64,000 bases of DNA. Source: Allonocardiopsis opalescens. Its GTDB lineage: Bacteria; Actinomycetota; Actinomycetes; Streptosporangiales; Streptosporangiaceae. The stretch is from the NCBI RefSeq assembly GCF_003002095.1, contig NZ_PVZC01000005.1:434001-498000 (forward strand), written 5' to 3'. Positions within the stretch are counted from its first letter, which is position 1, and each line of letters starts with the position of its first letter. This document shows, piece by piece, positions 61,565 through 64,000 of the stretch. Both the position numbers and the translations under genes were made by a program. Under the pieces are notes generated by a model. That model had not been told where the DNA came from, ran no database searches, and saw nothing but the letters and a program-made list of their open reading frames with translations.

Positions 61565-62380
61565 TCAAGCGACCCCGGGCAGGCCCACGGTGACGCCGCG
61601 ATGGTCGGCCCATCGCTCAGCGGCGGCGACCATGGCACCGCGCCAGGTCTCGCCAGGACGGCGAGCGGCGAACTCACGCAGCATCCGCACCTGGGCGGCG
61701 GCGAACGCGTCGGTACCGGCCGGATCAGCCCCGCCCCACGCCGGACACCCCGCCACCAGCGCCTCGGCTGCCTCAGCCGTGTGCCCGGCCGCGATCAGCT
61801 GCAGCACGAGGCACGCCGGATCGATGAACCCGGCACCACGGGTCGGCCACGCCCAGTCGACCGCCCACGTCTCCCCCCGCTCGCCGATGAGCACGTTGTC
61901 AAAGTGGAAGTCGGTGTACAGCAGCGCGTCACCGTCGAACAGCACCGCTTCGGCCTCGTCGGCGGCGAAGCGGTGCCACCGCGTCTCCCACCACTCCGCG
62001 GCGACCGGCGGAACCGCGAGCTCTCCGATCCGGGCGACAAGTTCCACCACGGCGGGCAGGTCGACCGAACCAGGTTCGAAGCCCGCGGACCGCGCCGAGA
62101 CCGGCTCGAAGCCGAGCACGACCCAGGCATCGTCCTCAGCCCGCCACCGAAGCGGCGGCGAGATCGGCACAACGTGTGGGTCGATCAGCCCTTCCCGCAC
62201 CAGCGACTCACGGCGTCCCCCCGGCCGGTTGGGCACCGCCTTGACGAAGAACGCCCCCTTCTCACAGGTCACGATCCCCGCCACATCGGCGTCGGCCCCG
62301 CGCCTGGCAGCGGAGACCTCGAAGACCTCGCCCGTGTGCGGCGCGATCAGGGCCGTGAACTCCGGTCCGGGAAGGGTCAT
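61565..62380 (-). CDS. APH-family phosphotransferase-like protein
   Basis: A 271-residue kinase-like protein of the aminoglycoside phosphotransferase superfamily. LLYTDFHFDNVLIGERGETWAVDWAWPTRGAGFIDPACL combines the catalytic DxxxxN and the metal-binding D of the fold, with His/Phe around the catalytic Asp instead of the usual HGD. ATG at 62380 follows GGGA. It lies 65 bp downstream of the graspetide methyltransferase on the same strand and might belong to that cluster. Confidence 0.75.
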   Translation of the reverse strand: MTLPGPEFTALIAPHTGEVFEVSAARRGADADVAGIVTCEKGAFFVKAVPNRPGGRRESLVREGLIDPHVVPISPPLRWRAEDDAWVVLGFEPVSARSAGFEPGSVDLPAVVELVARIGELAVPPVAAEWWETRWHRFAADEAEAVLFDGDALLYTDFHFDNVLIGERGETWAVDWAWPTRGAGFIDPACLVLQLIAAGHTAEAAEALVAGCPAWGGADPAGTDAFAAAQVRMLREFAARRPGETWRGAMVAAAERWADHRGVTVGLPGVA

Positions 62381-62445
62381 CGTCAGGTCCTCAATCCCGG
62401 GGCTTGCACCCGCTGGTCGGGTCGCGCCGCTGCTCGCGGAGGCGA

Positions 62446-63654
62446 TCACTGCGGAAGGCGGAACGCCAAGGCCGGGACGCCCGGGAGATAGACCTCTTGC
62501 CGGTCGGGCTCCACGCGGACCCGGAAATGACCGGGGCCCGGTTCGCCTGCGGCGTCCCAGGCGTCCAAAGCGGCCTCGATGGCGTCCCACAGCGCCGCCC
62601 GTCCGCCCTGGCGGACCACCCAGTCACCCCCTTGGGGCGTGAGGCTCGCGGCGCTTCCGGTGACCGGGTCGGTGAAGTAGACCGTGTCGCCCACCGTCGA
62701 CATGACGGCGTGGGGGGCGGCGAGCTGGGCGAGGAAGCGGGCGAAGAACGTCGCCTCGTCGGTGGGCGTGATCCGCGCGGGAGCATGCCGGGCCAGCCTC
62801 GGCGGGCCGTCGAGAAGCCCTTGCCAGTGGCCGGGGCTCCCCGGCGCGGGAGGCAGGTGGGTGCGGGCCAGCATGAATGAGATCGTCCCGTCCAGCAGCG
62901 GCCCTTCGGCGGTACCGGCCACGGGATCGGCGACGGTGAGCAGCGCGCGGGCCGATCCGTTCAGCCACCCCGACAGGGTGCTGAGGATCTTCCCGCCCGG
63001 CCTGCTCTGCGCGATCCAGCCGGCCGGGATGCTGCGGACCGAGCAGGCGGCGACGATCCGGTCATAGGGCGCGTAGGGCCAGTAGCCGTACAGGCCGTCG
63101 GCGACGGCCAGGCCGGGCCGGTACCCGCAGCCGTAGAGCGCTTCGGCCGCCTGGGCCGCGCGGCGCGGGTCGACTTCGAGCGAGACGATGTCGCCCTCGT
63201 CACCGAGCCACTGGCAGGCCAGCGCGGTGGAGTAGCCGGTACCGGTGCCGATCTCCAGGACGTCGTGGCCGGGCCGCAGCTCGGCGTCCAGCCACATCCG
63301 CAGCACGAGGGAGGGCAGGGTGGACGAGGACGTCGGAGTACCGCCGGTCCGGGGCGCGGGGTGCTCCCAGTCGGGTTCGTCGCCGTCGAACTGGGTGACC
63401 AGTGTCGTATCGGTGTAGACGGTCCGCAGCCAGCGGTCGGGGTCGGTGGCCGCGGTGACCGGCTCCCATACCGGCAGACCGTCCTCGGCGGCCCCGGCCT
63501 GGAGGTAGAAGCCGGGCGTGAACGCGTGCCGGGGCACCGCCCGCGCCGCCGCCCGCCACCCGGGATCGCTGAGCAGCCCCTCCGCGGCCAACTCCTCGGC
63601 CAGCTTCCGGCGCAGGGGGGCGGCGGCGACCGCATGGCTGGTGGGCGTGCTCAT
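62446..63654 (-). CDS. Graspetide-associated PIMT-like methyltransferase
   Basis: A 402-residue protein with a protein-L-isoaspartyl O-methyltransferase domain (about 15-220). PRHAFTPGFYLQAG and the SAM motif VLEIGTGTGYSTALACQWLG (131-150) are visible, plus a C-terminal extension of about 180 residues absent from housekeeping PIMT. This architecture is the one found with ATP-grasp RiPP ligases. There it methylates an Asp side chain that then forms an aspartimide, as in fuscimiditide of Thermobifida. It starts 4 bp after the ATP-grasp gene. Confidence 0.85.
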   Translation of the reverse strand: MSTPTSHAVAAAPLRRKLAEELAAEGLLSDPGWRAAARAVPRHAFTPGFYLQAGAAEDGLPVWEPVTAATDPDRWLRTVYTDTTLVTQFDGDEPDWEHPAPRTGGTPTSSSTLPSLVLRMWLDAELRPGHDVLEIGTGTGYSTALACQWLGDEGDIVSLEVDPRRAAQAAEALYGCGYRPGLAVADGLYGYWPYAPYDRIVAACSVRSIPAGWIAQSRPGGKILSTLSGWLNGSARALLTVADPVAGTAEGPLLDGTISFMLARTHLPPAPGSPGHWQGLLDGPPRLARHAPARITPTDEATFFARFLAQLAAPHAVMSTVGDTVYFTDPVTGSAASLTPQGGDWVVRQGGRAALWDAIEAALDAWDAAGEPGPGHFRVRVEPDRQEVYLPGVPALAFRLPQ

Positions 63655-63658
63655 GTGG

Positions 63659-64000
63659 TCATCCTGCCTGGAGAAGGTCGGCGAAGGCGTCGGCGATCCG
63701 CTCGGATTCAGGCAGGAATCCCCATTGCCCGTTGGGATTGCACTCGATCCACACCGTCTGGCCTTGGCTGGTCAGAGCCAGGTCGAAGCAGCCGAACACC
63801 AGGCCGAAGCCGCGCAGGTAGGCGCGCAGCCGTCCGACGAGATCGTCCGCCAGGGTGAGCGGAGCGTAGTCGAGTTCGGCCCACGATCCCGCCCGCCAGT
63901 CCAGGCCCCGACCGGCTGGGGCGGTGATCCTCCATGCGAACACCGCGTCACCGACGATCGTCACGCGGGCGTCGGCGACCTTGTCCCGCACCTCGGCCTG
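63659..64000 (-). CDS. ATP-grasp peptide ligase, C-terminal fragment at window edge
   Basis: The last 113 residues of an ATP-grasp enzyme whose N-terminus lies beyond 64000. FGCFDLALTSQGQTVWIECNPNGQWGFLPE holds the catalytic ATP-grasp ExNxxG pattern typical of graspetide (microviridin-like) macrocyclases. It precedes the PIMT-like gene by 4 bp. The precursor gene is expected further right. Confidence 0.85.
   Translation of the reverse strand, partial: QAEVRDKVADARVTIVGDAVFAWRITAPAGRGLDWRAGSWAELDYAPLTLADDLVGRLRAYLRGFGLVFGCFDLALTSQGQTVWIECNPNGQWGFLPESERIADAFADLLQAG

Overview
The window is very GC-rich, gene-dense DNA with frequent 4-bp ATGA/GTGA start-stop overlaps. It also carries several actinomycete hallmarks: a SARP regulator, an XRE/DUF397 gene pair, a DUF574-type methyltransferase, a BldC-like HTH protein, and MacAB-type exporters paired with two-component systems. 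It is a chromosomal segment of a filamentous actinomycete. The lasso core peptide differs at only three positions from LP2006 of Nocardiopsis alba (recalled from the literature), so Nocardiopsaceae is my best guess, by inference only. I saw no tRNA, rRNA, CRISPR array or insertion sequence.

Layout, left to right. Positions 1-6433: a probable sugar-acid (2,3-dihydroxy acid) catabolic regulon with a non-canonical Nramp-like transporter, a TSUP permease, an IlvD/Edd dehydratase, a DapA-family lyase and a 2-hydroxyacid dehydrogenase. Related GTTGGTATACCAAC-type operators lie upstream of the transporter, lyase and dehydrogenase units. Positions 6465-14139: a lasso peptide cluster (precursor, cyclase, RRE, leader protease, MauE/DoxX membrane protein, DrrAB-type ABC exporter) beside a luciferase-like monooxygenase, a flavin reductase and a SARP regulator. 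Three 11-bp-spaced direct repeats sit at the lasso promoter. Positions 14499-17636: a PepSY membrane protein and a MocR-type aminotransferase.

Positions 17681-27491 centre on copper and metal handling: a PCuAC chaperone with an ECF sigma factor, a metallophore-type ABC importer operon ending in an isonitrile-hydratase-like protein, then CopZ, a His-rich membrane-anchored protein and a CopA ATPase behind a CsoR-like operator. Positions 27576-30496 hold a mauE-mauD-mauA-like operon with no dehydrogenase large subunit. Its MauA-like product is a 16-cysteine, Tat-type exported protein.

Positions 31743-38188 and 47708-54984 are two paralogous modules. Each has an OmpR-type two-component system, a cysteine-repeat lipoprotein, a membrane-fusion adaptor and a MacB-type ATPase and permease. 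Between them lie a NarL-type two-component system, a CPBP protease, and a polysaccharide-degrading island (alginate-lyase-fold enzyme, chitin-type AA10 LPMO, PL7 lyase with a discoidin domain).

Positions 55156-64000 carry a TetR/NmrA pair with twin operators, a nucleotide-sugar epimerase, a BldC-like regulator preceded by a 10-bp tandem repeat, an XRE/DUF397 regulatory set with a duplicated DUF397 remnant, and the downstream end of a graspetide cluster (PIMT-like methyltransferase and the C-terminus of the ATP-grasp ligase). The graspetide cluster continues past the right edge.
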